Notes: generated by a model not told the origin, from the letters alone. Numbered from the stretch's first letter, positions 25,985-34,322 are shown. The stretch: DNA of 62,838 nt from Micromonospora phytophila (GCF_023656545.1 NZ_JAMOKF010000008.1:1-62838); one strand, 5' to 3'. Made by a program: numbers and translations.

Positions 25985-26380
25985 GTGAACGTTGACTGGA
26001 GCGCCGAACCGATCGATCAGCTTGAGTGGCACTGGCGACATCAGCTTCGGCCGCGATTGGACGGGTTGACCGATGAGGAGTACTTCTGGCAGCCGGTTCC
26101 GGGCTGCTGGACGCTCAGCCGCCGCGGCGCAAGTTCGGCGCCGATGTCGCTGGGCACGGGCGAGTTCACCATGGACTACGCCAAGCCGCCGCACGACCGC
26201 GAGCCGGTCACCACGATCGCCTAGCGGCTGTCCCACCTCATCGACGTGTTCGGAGCACCCACTGCACCTCACTTCGATGGCCCGGCCGCGGACCACGCCG
26301 TCGGCTACTGCGGCACCGCCGAAGGGGCGTTGCGCCAACGCGACGAAGGCCACGAGGCGTGGATCCGTGATGTGCGCCGT
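25985..26380 (+). pseudogene. DinB-superfamily gene with in-frame stop and lost 3' end
   Basis: GTG at 25985 starts DWSAEPIDQLEWHWRHQLRP and LTDEEYFWQPVPGCWTLSRR, a typical DinB_2 N-terminus. At 26222-26224 a TAG interrupts EPVTTIA-stop-RLSHLIDVFG, exactly where relatives have the tryptophan of IAWRL; a single TGG to TAG change explains it. The same frame continues with HFDGPAADHAVGYCGTAEGA to about 26370, and then homology is lost before the metal-binding histidine region. Non-functional, with a nonsense mutation plus truncation. Confidence 0.8.
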
Positions 26381-26411
26381 GCGCCGTTTCGGAGGCCGAC
26401 GTCCGAAAAGA

Positions 26412-27419
26412 TCATTGCATGGCGGTGGCTGGCGGGTGATCGAACGAGACCGGGCAGCGGAAGATGTACAGGGCATAACCCCGGCCGATGGAGACATCGC
26501 TGGGGTTGGACGCGGCCTCCGCCGGATCTTCCACCGGCCGCCAGCTGCCGCCCGACCCGTGCCACTCGCCGGAGTCGGCGGTGAACAGCAGCGTCATGGC
26601 GGTGCCGCACTCCGTGCAGTCCATTGGATGCGGGTCGGTCAGCGACCAGTTCGCGAAGCCGCCAACTTTCCAGCCCGGCGCCTGTGACAGGTCGAACTGA
26701 TAGTTGATTGCCTCCTCGTCGTCGGATTCCTCCTCCGTCTCTTCCTCCCAGGCGGTGATCCGGGCGTCGAGTTCCTCGGGCAGCAGTCCGCCGTACTGGT
26801 ACTCGCGAATCTGTTCTGGGTACAGGACGCAGGGAGTCGGCAGATAGGAGCCGTTGACGACGGGCGGTTCGGAAGCCGCGTCCAAGGGCCGGCTGACGTC
26901 GGCGCTGCGCCGCCAGTACAGCCGCACCCGCGGGTTGTAGCCCTCCTCGGGGTGGTCCAGCGGACACCACAGCACCTGCAACAGATCGGCGTCGTCTGGG
27001 CCGGCGAAATCGGGAACGTCCCGGCGGTACAGCTGCGCCACTGGGACCAGCGAGATCGGCTGGTTCACCAGGCTGTGCGGCTCGGAGAAGTCGAGGCCCG
27101 GCAACTGCGCTCGCTCCTCGTCGGTCAGGGCGTAACGAGTGCCCGTCGTGTCGGCACGGGCCTGCGCCGCCGCGTAGATCTCCCGGCTGCGGCGGACCGT
27201 CGCCGGCGTCCGGAGCTGGAAAATGTAGTGGGCGTCGCCATCCGTGCACACCGGCCAGGCCTCGTCGGCCGGCCAGAGCATCGGGCCACCGACCGAACTG
27301 TCGGCGGCCGTCGGCGTACCGGGCCGGGGATGCAGCCGCGTGGCCGTCGCCGAGTGCTCCCTCAACTCGGGGAAGAGTTCCGTGATGTCCAGCGGCCGCG
27401 GCGGCGTGGTGCGAGTCAT
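26412..27419 (-). CDS. DUF1963/YwqG-like protein
   Basis: 335 residues from ATG at 27419. SSVGGPMLWPADEAWPVCTD is the GGxPxWPxxxxWP signature of the DUF1963 (YwqG) family. HYIFQLRTPATVRRS, VDFAGPDDADLLQVLWCPLD-like text and RVRLYWRRSADVSRPL follow, with an acidic stretch (WEEETEEESDDEEAINYQFD) and a CxxC-like MDCTECGTAMTLL near the C-terminus. YwqG-like proteins often occur as accessory or immunity-type cytoplasmic proteins; the function is unknown. Single gene. Confidence 0.7.
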   Translation of the reverse strand: MTRTTPPRPLDITELFPELREHSATATRLHPRPGTPTAADSSVGGPMLWPADEAWPVCTDGDAHYIFQLRTPATVRRSREIYAAAQARADTTGTRYALTDEERAQLPGLDFSEPHSLVNQPISLVPVAQLYRRDVPDFAGPDDADLLQVLWCPLDHPEEGYNPRVRLYWRRSADVSRPLDAASEPPVVNGSYLPTPCVLYPEQIREYQYGGLLPEELDARITAWEEETEEESDDEEAINYQFDLSQAPGWKVGGFANWSLTDPHPMDCTECGTAMTLLFTADSGEWHGSGGSWRPVEDPAEAASNPSDVSIGRGYALYIFRCPVSFDHPPATAMQ

Positions 27420-27801
27420 GGCCGATGATCCTAACGATCGGATACGAGGAATTATGAGGTCCCGCTGAGCCTCGACGCGGCATCCCCATCCGCGATCCGC
27501 GCGTTTAGCCCCGCTCCCGCAACGTCCGACTTTGCCGACGGTCGGGTGTCCGTGGGCCAGCGCCGACAGCTCGGAAGCGCGCGTTCGGCATGCAGTGCCG
27601 GGGGAACTGCGGACAACCAGGACCGGCACCAGTCACCGGTACCGCGGGTCGAAGCTGAGCAGCGCAACCTCCCACAGCCGGGCCGCGGCGCGCCAGGCTC
27701 ATGACCGCCAGCGACGCAGCAGCGCTGACCGACTCAGCCGGTCGTCAAGCTACGTGCAACCGAATCGTCGGCCAGGGTGCACCTATGTGCGAGGGGGTGT
27801 C
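27420..27801. other. Divergent gap upstream of the SigE-type operon
   Basis: It holds dispersed-repeat copy 14 (27481-27548). A minus-strand frame ending VALLSFDPRYR near 27640 may be a leftover gene tail, but no family is recognised. Confidence 0.4.
27481..27548 (+). repeat. Dispersed intergenic repeat, copy 14 (two half-units)
   Basis: CATCCCCATCCGCGATCCGC then CGACTTTGCCGACGGTCGGG. The second half closely matches that of copy 15 (CGACTTTGCCGATGTGCGGG). Confidence 0.75.
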
Positions 27802-28335
27802 ATGCCAAGCGGAGAGACAGAAGAGCAAAGGCAGTTTCGTGAGTACTTCACGGCAAGGCGCGACGCGGTGCGCCGGACGGCCTATGTGTTGTGTGGCGAC
27901 TGGTACTGGGCAGACGACCTGACCCAGAGCGCGTTCATGCGCCTGGCGGTGCGCTGGCGGACGGTGCGCGACAGGGAAGCGCTCGACGGTTTCGTGGGCA
28001 CGTGCCTGATGCGGGCGTACCTCTCCGATGTCAGACGCGTATGGCGGCGCCGCGAGCGGAGCGTTGCCCAGCCGCCCGACTTGGCGACGCGGACCAACAC
28101 GACCGAGCGGGCCGCGGGCCGGATGACGTTCGTGGCCGCGCTGCGTCAACTGCCTCCGCGCCAGCGGGCGGTCCTGGTCTGCCGGTACTACCAGGACCTC
28201 GACGTCGCGGCGACGGCGGTGACGCTGGGGTGTTCTCAGGGAACGGTCAAAAGCCAGGCGGCACGGGGCTTGGCGAAGCTCCGCGAGCTGCTCGAAGAAA
28301 ACGGCGAGATGACAATGGTGGAGGGCAAGCGGTGA
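27802..28335 (+). CDS. SigE-family (sigma-70 ECF) RNA polymerase sigma factor
   Basis: 177 residues from ATG at 27802, with GAGGGGG upstream. Region 2 runs through FREYFTARRDAVRRTAYVLC and DWYWADDLTQSAFMRLAVRW. Region 4 is FVAALRQLPPRQRAVLVCRY with GCSQGTVKSQAARGLAKLRE, the helix-turn-helix binding the -35 box. Length and motifs fit the actinobacterial SigE-family group. Its TGA overlaps the GTG of the next gene (GTGA), which encodes a membrane protein likely to control it. Confidence 0.92.
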   Translation: MPSGETEEQRQFREYFTARRDAVRRTAYVLCGDWYWADDLTQSAFMRLAVRWRTVRDREALDGFVGTCLMRAYLSDVRRVWRRRERSVAQPPDLATRTNTTERAAGRMTFVAALRQLPPRQRAVLVCRYYQDLDVAATAVTLGCSQGTVKSQAARGLAKLRELLEENGEMTMVEGKR

Positions 28336-29684
28336 GTCAGATGCGAGCAAGATTCGAAGAAGTGGCGGAGACGGCTGCCCCGCCCAGCAGGCTTTCCGCA
28401 GACGCCGTCTACGCCGCGGCGTGGCGCACACGGCGTCGGCGCACGACGGCCTGGATGGTCGGCGGGATCGTGACCGGCGCGCTGGTCGCCGGCATGGGCC
28501 TCGACGCGCTGCGAGCCCCCGCAGACAAGACGATCGCGCAGGACCCGGAGCCGGCGCAGACCGCCGACGGCTGGCCCGCGGAAACGCGCGACGGCACGGT
28601 GATCTCGGCCGCCGCCGCGGACGCCTCCCATGTGTACGCCGGGGTCAACGCCTGCAGCTGGAAGGACAGCGTGCGGCACTGCACCGCCCAGCTGGTCGGC
28701 TCCGACGACGCCGGACGCACCTGGACCATTCGCCAGACCGACTTCGGCGACGGACAGGTGGCCGTGCCCGCTCCGGGAGTCCTGCTGCAGACCATCGAGA
28801 CGATCAACGAGGCCTACGACGGATCGTCATCGGCCGGCCCGAAGACGGTCCTGCAGCCGCGTATCAGCACCGACGGCGGCCGAAGCTGGAGAGACGTACA
28901 AGCCGTCACCGAGGCGGTGGCGGAGGTGCCCGCGGGTGGCTGGATTCAGTGTGCACCGAGTACGGCGGACCGGCCCTGCACGCTCCTCGCCGTCGACCCG
29001 GCAACTGCACGCTCCGCGCCACTGGCCGGCCAGCCCGCCCTGGATATCCAGGGTCCGGTCGGTGCCCCCACATCGGCTGGATTCTGGATCACCGGTCATG
29101 AACGCGGGAAGGACCATCGACCTGCCGTCGCCGTCAGCCTGGATCGGGGCCGCACCTGGTCGGTGCACGCCTTCGGGCAGGGAGAGGCGGATTTCCCGGT
29201 CACGGCCACCTACGCGTCCGCCGTGCCGTCCAGCGTCGACGGCGTCACGGGGTACACCATCATCTCCGTGCCGAACCCGAGCGACACCACCGGCGCGAGC
29301 CCAACCTCGGCGACGACCGCGAGCCTGAAACAGCTGATCTATCGCACCGGCGACGGCGGGAAGACCTGGCAACGCGTCAACCCCGACCAGACGCTGCCCC
29401 GCGGCAACTACGAGGACGGCGACTCCTACGTCGCCGCAGACGGTACCCACGTCGTGCTGACGAGCGCAGATGGGCCACAACGGTGGTATGCCAGCAGCGA
29501 CAACGGCAATACCTACCGGCCCGCGAACCTGACCGGGCTCGGCGATGACCTGCTCGTGTCCGGCATGAGGGCACCGGTCCTGGTCACCGCACCCGGGGTG
29601 TATCTGGCGTTCAACAACACCGCCCTCTACCGTTCGACCGACGGTATCCACTGGACCCGCACCCTGGTCCAGCCGCCGCGCTGA
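28332..29684 (+). CDS. Membrane-anchored protein with BNR/sialidase-like repeats, putative sigma partner
   Basis: 450 residues from GTG at 28332. A short cytoplasmic N-terminus (about 37 residues) precedes one membrane helix (TTAWMVGGIVTGALVAGMGL), so the bulk is extracytoplasmic. Asp-box (BNR) motifs recur: SDDAGRTW, STDGGRSW, SLDRGRTW, GDGGKTW, SSDNGNTY and STDGIHW, indicating a beta-propeller like sialidase or YCF48 folds. Overlap with the sigma gene suggests an anti-sigma-like sensor, though the cytoplasmic part is short for a classic anti-sigma domain. Catalytic sialidase residues are not evident. Confidence 0.75.
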   Translation: MSQMRARFEEVAETAAPPSRLSADAVYAAAWRTRRRRTTAWMVGGIVTGALVAGMGLDALRAPADKTIAQDPEPAQTADGWPAETRDGTVISAAAADASHVYAGVNACSWKDSVRHCTAQLVGSDDAGRTWTIRQTDFGDGQVAVPAPGVLLQTIETINEAYDGSSSAGPKTVLQPRISTDGGRSWRDVQAVTEAVAEVPAGGWIQCAPSTADRPCTLLAVDPATARSAPLAGQPALDIQGPVGAPTSAGFWITGHERGKDHRPAVAVSLDRGRTWSVHAFGQGEADFPVTATYASAVPSSVDGVTGYTIISVPNPSDTTGASPTSATTASLKQLIYRTGDGGKTWQRVNPDQTLPRGNYEDGDSYVAADGTHVVLTSADGPQRWYASSDNGNTYRPANLTGLGDDLLVSGMRAPVLVTAPGVYLAFNNTALYRSTDGIHWTRTLVQPPR

Positions 29685-29745
29685 CCGGCGCGCCCCTGCA
29701 GGATCAGCTGCAGGAACAACCGCTGACAACAACCCTGCAGCACCC

Positions 29746-29765
29746 GTCCGGCCCGCCGGCCGGAC
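29746..29765 (+). terminator. Hairpin after the sigma/BNR operon
   Basis: GTCCGGC-CCGCCG-GCCGGAC, a perfect 7-bp stem 62 bases after the stop at 29684. Confidence 0.5.
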
Positions 29766-29858
29766 CGTGGGAGAAGGGCCGGCGGTACGAAGCTGAACGC
29801 GCCTGGCCGAGCGCGCGCCGACCAGGTAGCGAGCTACCGCGACGCGAGCGGTCGCGGC

Positions 29859-29904
29859 CATCCGGCTCTGCCGCTGACCGCGCGACTTTGCCGATGTGCG
29901 GGTG
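29859..29904 (+). repeat. Dispersed intergenic repeat, copy 15 (two half-units)
   Basis: CATCCGGCTCTGCCGCTGAC, CGCGCG, then ACTTTGCCGATGTGCGGGTG. This is the closest copy to the overall consensus. Confidence 0.85.
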
Positions 29905-29958
29905 TTCAGCCGTGCCCGCACTTCCCGGCGAAGGCTAGGGCTTTGACAAACTCACGGC

Positions 29959-30312
29959 ATGGCTTCCCTGCATGAGACGTACAAAGGTGATGACTTCTAC
30001 TGCGATGTGGCCATGCCGAACATCGACAGCTTGGAGGTGATCCACGAGACTCCCGGCGTGCTCGCCTATCACCACACCCGTCCGTTCTGGAGGACACACA
30101 TCGTGGTGGTGCCGAAGCGGCACGTTAAGTCTCTGACAACGCTAACAACGGCCGACGAGCCGCTGGTACGAGAGCTCCTTGCCGTGGTGGCCGCTGTCGC
30201 TGCCAAAGTTGAGGACGAGCACGGGGCGGCCAGGGTGCTCACTAATCTCGGCGGGTACCAGGACTCGAAGCACCTTCACGTGCACGTGAGCAGCGGGGAG
30301 AGCATTCGCTAG
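29959..30312 (+). CDS. HIT (histidine triad) family protein
   Basis: 117 residues from ATG at 29959. PNIDSLEVIHETPGVLAYHH is the N-terminal half, THIVVVPKRHVKSLTTL holds the conserved PKRHV, and GYQDSKHLHVHVSSG carries the HxHxH triad whose central histidine forms the nucleotidyl intermediate. HIT proteins hydrolyse or transfer nucleotides from nucleoside phosphoramidates and dinucleotides. Slightly shorter than usual, but with all active-site residues. Single gene between two dispersed-repeat copies. Confidence 0.9.
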   Translation: MASLHETYKGDDFYCDVAMPNIDSLEVIHETPGVLAYHHTRPFWRTHIVVVPKRHVKSLTTLTTADEPLVRELLAVVAAVAAKVEDEHGAARVLTNLGGYQDSKHLHVHVSSGESIR

Positions 30313-30469
30313 TCGACCCATTCCCCTCACGCCGCCGTGGTGATGGCGGCGATCGCCGTCTTCGCATGGCGCCCGTTGCGGCGAAACGGCCGCCTAACAT
30401 CGCCCGCACCTGGCCCGAGCAGCTAGGTCCCGCTGTTCGGGCCGGGTTCGAGGGCCAGCTCTGGCACGG

Positions 30470-30496
30470 CATCCGCATCTGCCGCAGATCGGCCGG
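30470..30496 (+). repeat. Dispersed intergenic repeat, copy 16
   Basis: CATCCGCATCTGCCGCAGAT followed by CGGCCGG, single half-unit in a convergent gap. Confidence 0.75.
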
Positions 30497-30558
30497 TCGT
30501 AGCCGCCTCGGAGATCCAGCCGTCCTATCCTTCGTCGGGCACGTCGAATGAGGCGGAG

Positions 30559-31212
30559 TCACAAGCGAACGTGCTCGGTGACAGGCGCGACGTCCCACCC
30601 GTCCGGTAGGTCCGGCGGTAGCCAAGCCGGGTGCGGTTGCCAGGACGCCCACGCCTCGTCCCACCACCGCTGTCCGGCGTCAAGCAGGGTGGCGATCCGG
30701 CGGCCCTCGGCGCGGATGGCCTCCGCCATGCCGGGGTAACGCCCCTCCATGAGGCGCTGCTCGAACTCCTCGACGTCCTTCCATGCGTGGCTGTCCGAGC
30801 CCGCCGCCCACCAAAGATCGAGCTCATGGTCCAACGTGTCGATGCCCCAGGCCGTACGTCTAAACGGATCCTGGAGGTTGAAGTACCAGCCGGCGAAGGA
30901 CCGTTCCGGGCCGGACCAGAAGACGTCGATGGAGTGCGCCTCACCAGGTCGATGCAACATCAACTTTCCGTGCCCGCGCCAGAACTCGTGGCGCCCCAGC
31001 CGCGGGTGACGTCCGGCGGGAAAGACACCGGCCTTCGGGAAACCGAACCGAGTGCCACTGGGGATGTAAAGCGCGAGCAGGTCTTCGGAGTCCTCGACAC
31101 AGATCGTCGGGAACGCGAACCACACCTCACCGAGCAGGATCTCCCGCCGGACGACCACATCGCCGGGAGCAAACCGGTGCGCTGTCGCCCCCGCGTCCCC
31201 GTCCATGATCAT
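30559..31212 (-). CDS. DUF402 domain protein (FomD-like)
   Basis: About 217 residues; ATG at 31212 is favoured by the AGGG eight bases upstream (GTG 31221 is also open). FWSGPERSFAGWYFNLQDPF with RRTAWGIDTLDHELDLWW is the DUF402 core, including the metal-binding acidic residues D..DHELDL. DUF402 members such as FomD hydrolyse CMP-phosphonate intermediates or other nucleotidyl/phosphate substrates with Mn or Co. An N-terminal strand-rich part (VVVRREILLGEVWFAFPTIC) precedes it. Single gene. Confidence 0.8.
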   Translation of the reverse strand: MIMDGDAGATAHRFAPGDVVVRREILLGEVWFAFPTICVEDSEDLLALYIPSGTRFGFPKAGVFPAGRHPRLGRHEFWRGHGKLMLHRPGEAHSIDVFWSGPERSFAGWYFNLQDPFRRTAWGIDTLDHELDLWWAAGSDSHAWKDVEEFEQRLMEGRYPGMAEAIRAEGRRIATLLDAGQRWWDEAWASWQPHPAWLPPDLPDGWDVAPVTEHVRL

Positions 31213-31221
31213 GATGGGCAC

Positions 31222-31522
31222 CCTACCAACGAGACAGCGAGCATGTCCCTACCCAAACGTCCCAGCCCTTGTCGGCGTGGAACTCGCGGACGACACCATC
31301 GATGACCGCGCCATGGGCCTGCAGGGCTCCAAAGCCGCGTCAACTGCTCTGCCGCACCGCAGCGCCAAGCAGCCGGTCATGCCGCCGACCGTGCGTCAGG
31401 CTGAGTGACGGGCGTGGCGGCGGTCGACGCGCGGTCCTGCCGATGTGCGCGCCTCGCCGGTCTCGTCCGGTAGAACGGTGAGCGACCACGACTGGTGTGG
31501 GCGAAGGAGCAGGTGAGTTGTC
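31222..31522. other. Divergent gap between DUF402 and cytidylyltransferase-like genes
   Basis: It holds dispersed-repeat copy 17 (31377-31453). Nothing else was recognised. Confidence 0.5.
31377..31453 (+). repeat. Dispersed intergenic repeat, copy 17 (two half-units)
   Basis: GTCATGCCGCCGACCGTGCG, a 35-base spacer, then GACGCGCGGTCCTGCCGATG ending TGCGCGCC. GCGCG and CGCGC can pair around the second TGCCGATG. Confidence 0.75.
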
Positions 31523-31975
31523 GTGGAGAACCCAGACGTGGGTGCGGCTGCCATATCGCGGGTTTACGTCGACATGGTTGGAGACCTGTTCCACGCGGGC
31601 CACGTGTCGCTCCTCCGGGAGGCGCGCCGCCATGGTGACTGGCTCGTCGTCGGCGTGCTGTCCGACGACACCGCAGCCTCCTACAAGCGTCGTCCCATCA
31701 TGACCCTCGCCGAGCGTGTCGCCGTGATCGAGTCGTGCAGGTACGTCGACGAGGTGATTGAGGACGCCCCGCTCCAAGTGACCGAAGAGTTTCTTGCCGA
31801 GCACGGGATCACCACCGTGGTGCACGGCGACGACTTGTCGCCCGAGGGAGCCGAGTTCGTATACGGGCCCGCTGCAGCAGCCGGGAAACTCACTTACGTT
31901 CGGCGCACGGGAGGAATCTCAACCACCCAGTTGATCCAGCGGGTGCTCGACGCGGCCGCCTCGCGAATTGAATGA
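31523..31975 (+). CDS. Cytidylyltransferase-like (HIGH-motif) nucleotidyltransferase
   Basis: 150 residues from GTG at 31523. VYVDMVGDLFHAGHVSLLRE carries the HxGH nucleotide-binding motif, PIMTLAERVAVIESCRYVDE is the conserved R/ER segment, and TGGISTTQLIQRVL is the ISTT loop seen in choline- and ethanolamine-phosphate cytidylyltransferases. The enzyme should transfer CMP (or AMP) to a phosphorylated alcohol, possibly for head-group or capsule precursor synthesis. It stands alone, with no matching kinase or transferase beside it. Confidence 0.88.
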   Translation: MENPDVGAAAISRVYVDMVGDLFHAGHVSLLREARRHGDWLVVGVLSDDTAASYKRRPIMTLAERVAVIESCRYVDEVIEDAPLQVTEEFLAEHGITTVVHGDDLSPEGAEFVYGPAAAAGKLTYVRRTGGISTTQLIQRVLDAAASRIE

Positions 31976-31976
31976 C

Positions 31977-32033
31977 CGGATTTGCCGCAGACCGCGCGCC
32001 CGGTCAGCGTCCGCTCGTGCCGACGTGCGTGCA
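31977..32033 (+). repeat. Dispersed intergenic repeat, copy 18 (two half-units)
   Basis: CCGGATTTGCCGCAGACCGC, then CTCGTGCCGACGTGCGTGC. It lies in the convergent gap just after the cytidylyltransferase-like stop. Confidence 0.75.
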
Positions 32034-32095
32034 CCCGGTTCAGCGGATAGGGCTGCCTCGGGGCGCCTTGCTCGCCAAGAATGCATTGACGAAAA

Positions 32096-32932
32096 TCATG
32101 GCACCAGAGCGCGGACCTGTTGTGCGGTGAACCGCGTGAAGCCCTCGAGGTCGGGTTCGTCGGCGGTGGGTTGCAGGATCACGGCATCGGCTCCGGCGTC
32201 TCTGTAGCGGTTCACGACAGCGGCTATGTCGGCGGCGCCACCGACTGCTGTTGTATCTAACTTGTCGGACTCGCCCCAGAACTCCAGCTCGCGGGCCATG
32301 CGCGTCTCGGCGTCGGGGCCGGTCGCCGCATGCACGTACACCGTGATGGCCTTGGCCATTGACCTGACGGCGGCCACCTCCTGCGGTGGCGTGCCGGCCG
32401 TCAGCAGGATCCCGTCGGCGACCTCGCATGCGAGAGCGCGCGTCTTGGGCCCGGTCGCACCGGCGTAGATTCGGGTCGTACCCGCCGGCGGGTAGTCCAG
32501 CTTGACCTTGTCGAGCCGAACGTAACGACCCGAGGTCGTGACCGTCTCGCCAGCCAGCAGCGCCTTCAACGCCTCGACGTGCTCGCGCAGCAGGGTCAGC
32601 GGCGAGCCGACCCGCGCGCCGACCTGGCCCATCCACTCTTGAACGCCGTGGCCGAGGGTGAGCAGCACCCGGTCAGGGAAGAGCCTGTGTAGCGTGGCGG
32701 CCTCCATGCCGAGCACCGCGACGTTGCGAAACGGCACCGGCAGCAGACCGATGCCCACCGCCAGGCGGTCGGTCCAGGCCAGGGCCGCGGCCGCGGTGGC
32801 GATGCCGCTTTCGAGGAAGCAGTCCTCCCAGAGCCACAGTTGTTCGAGGCCGGCCTCGTCGGCGGCGCGCGCGACGGACCGGAGGCGTTCGGGCGGGTTC
32901 TGCGGGCGGAATACCACACCGAGAGTCGTCAT
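32096..32932 (-). CDS. LLM-class (luciferase-like) F420-dependent oxidoreductase
   Basis: 278 residues from ATG at 32932. GVVFRPQNPPERLRSVARAA is the first barrel strand and helix, EQLWLWEDCFLESG and VGIGLLPVPFRNVAVLGMEA are the flavin/F420-side loops typical of actinobacterial LLM proteins, and LLTLGHGVQEWMGQVGA follows. KTRALACEVADGILLTAGTP is the conserved C-terminal barrel segment. It probably uses reduced F420 (or FMN) to reduce or oxidise a small substrate. Single gene; its upstream region contains a solitary IS end (32944-32975), which could influence its promoter. Confidence 0.88.
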   Translation of the reverse strand: MTTLGVVFRPQNPPERLRSVARAADEAGLEQLWLWEDCFLESGIATAAAALAWTDRLAVGIGLLPVPFRNVAVLGMEAATLHRLFPDRVLLTLGHGVQEWMGQVGARVGSPLTLLREHVEALKALLAGETVTTSGRYVRLDKVKLDYPPAGTTRIYAGATGPKTRALACEVADGILLTAGTPPQEVAAVRSMAKAITVYVHAATGPDAETRMARELEFWGESDKLDTTAVGGAADIAAVVNRYRDAGADAVILQPTADEPDLEGFTRFTAQQVRALVP

Positions 32933-32943
32933 GATGGCCGAGC

Positions 32944-32975
32944 CTAAGCGATGTCTCGTAACCCGGTGACGGTCC
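32944..32975 (+). repeat. Solitary copy of the nearby IS5-family terminal repeat
   Basis: CTAAGCGATGTCTCGTAACC, then CGGTGACGGTCC. Its first 20 bases are identical to the inverted right end of the IS at 34185-34211, and it also resembles the IS left end at 33320. It is 11 bases upstream of the LLM gene start. Confidence 0.8.
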
Positions 32976-33028
32976 GCTCGGACGATACGTCATCAAGCAG
33001 CTTCGGACGTCCGTGCGCGCTCCACCGG

Positions 33029-33253
33029 TTACCGGCGCCGGTCCCGCCCCCGCAACAGCATCAGGACGACCGATGACACGAGCATCGCACCGGACCCACA
33101 CAGCACGGCGAAGTACAACACCGGACCACCGAACCCGTGGTTCGGGCCCCTCATCAACATCGACGCAAAGGTGCCACCCGTCGATACCAGCATTACCCAG
33201 AGGAACCACCGAGGCTGCCGTCGTAGCTCCCGCCACATCCGTTTTGGGATCAC
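33029..33253 (-). CDS. Small membrane protein, two predicted helices
   Basis: 74 residues. Basic start (RMWRELRRQPRW), hydrophobic FLWVMLVSTGGTFASML, a short polar loop (RGPNHGFGG), a second hydrophobic VLYFAVLCGSGAMLVSSVVL and a basic end. The positive-inside pattern supports a real two-helix membrane protein. It lies between the solitary IS end and the complete IS, so it may be a passenger of a larger mobile unit. Function unknown. Confidence 0.5.
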   Translation of the reverse strand: MIPKRMWRELRRQPRWFLWVMLVSTGGTFASMLMRGPNHGFGGPVLYFAVLCGSGAMLVSSVVLMLLRGRDRRR

Positions 33254-33322
33254 GCCGCCCCGCTCATCGAAAGCCGCTTATGCGCCTCCGCCGTCATTAG
33301 CGGCGGCGTCACCGCCAGCTTA

Positions 33323-34207
33323 AGGGGCGTCTCAGGACCCGGTGACAGTCCAGCGCGGACGGCGAGTGATCATCGATGTGTGCAGGTGTTCTCGGCCTCT
33401 CGCCCGGAGTTGATCCACCCGTTCACCGGACTGCGCCCGGCGCAGTTCCGCCGCTTGGTGCGCCTGGTCGCCGCACGTGGCGGTGATGCCATCGCCGACG
33501 GGCGCCCGGGCCGGCCCTGGGCCCGACCTGTCAGATCGGGTGCTACTGGTGGCCGTGTACTGGCGCACGAACCTGACCATGCGCCAGCTCGGGCCGCTGT
33601 TCGGCGTCTCGCACTCGGCAGTGCACCGGGTCATCGACACGATCGGACCTTTGCTGGCATTGGCGCCGGTACGCCGCCGCCCGAAGGACCAGGTCGCAAT
33701 CGTCGACGGCACCCTGATTCCGACCCGGGATCACCGGCTCGCAGCTCAGAGTAAGAACTACCGGTACTCGACGAACCTGCAAGTGGCGATCGATGCGAAC
33801 ACCCGCCTGGTCATCGCCCTGGGCGACCCGCAACCCGGCAACCGCAACGACACGATCGTGTACCGCAGCAGCGGCATCATCGACCAACTCGCCGGCAGGA
33901 CGGTGATGGCCGACGGCGGCTACCGCGGCAACCCTGAGGTGATCATGCCGTACCGCAAACCCCGTGACGGCAGGGAACTGCCAGCCTGGAAGCAGGACTA
34001 CAACGCCGGGCACCGCAAGATCCGGGCACGAGTCGAGCACTGCCTGGCCAGACTCAAGACCTACAAAATTCTTCGCGACTACCGTCGCGCTGCCCGGACC
34101 TTGGCCACCACCGCATCCGGCATCGCCCACCTGCACAAACATCGCCCTGGCCGGCTGACCCGCAAGCCGATCACGGGCAACGCCTGCACCCGGTTACGAG
34201 ACATCGC
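33323..34207 (+). mobile_element. IS5-family insertion sequence with TTA target duplication
   Basis: About 885 bases. The left end is AGGGGCGTCTCAGGACCCGG; the right end inverted is GCGATGTCTCGTAACCGGG. Both are flanked by TTA (33320-33322 and 34208-34210), fitting the 3-bp TNA duplication of IS5-type elements. It carries one transposase gene in two frames. A further copy of its end lies 380 bases to the left. Confidence 0.75.
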
Positions 34208-34211
34208 TTAG
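33380..34211 (+). pseudogene. IS5-family transposase, frameshifted
   Basis: The frame from GTG at 33380 encodes the N-terminal part (FTGLRPAQFRRLVRLVAARG, GRPGRPWA). The next frame continues DRVLLVAVYWRTNLTMRQLG, then VAIVDGTLIPTRDH (first DDE Asp), DANTRLVIALGDPQPGNRND, VMADGGYRG (second Asp) and KIRARVEHCLARLKTYKILR (Glu), ending at 34211. The two halves join by skipping one base in the GGGCCC run near 33520. The needed shift is +1, which is unusual for programmed frameshifting in this family, so a mutation is more likely. Confidence 0.8.
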
Positions 34212-34242
34212 ACCGCGCGGAGCCGCCACGGCGTCTGCTGCC

Positions 34243-34266
34243 GGCACCGGTGCCGGTGCCGGTGCC
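34243..34266. repeat. GGTGCC tandem repeat and palindrome
   Basis: GGCACCGGTGCC palindrome (34243-34254) extended by two further GGTGCC units. It lies between the IS and dispersed-repeat copy 19. Confidence 0.7.
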
Positions 34267-34322
34267 TGAGGTTGCCGTTGAATACCCCGCGTCGGCCTTT
34301 GTCGCGGATGTTGCAGCACTTG

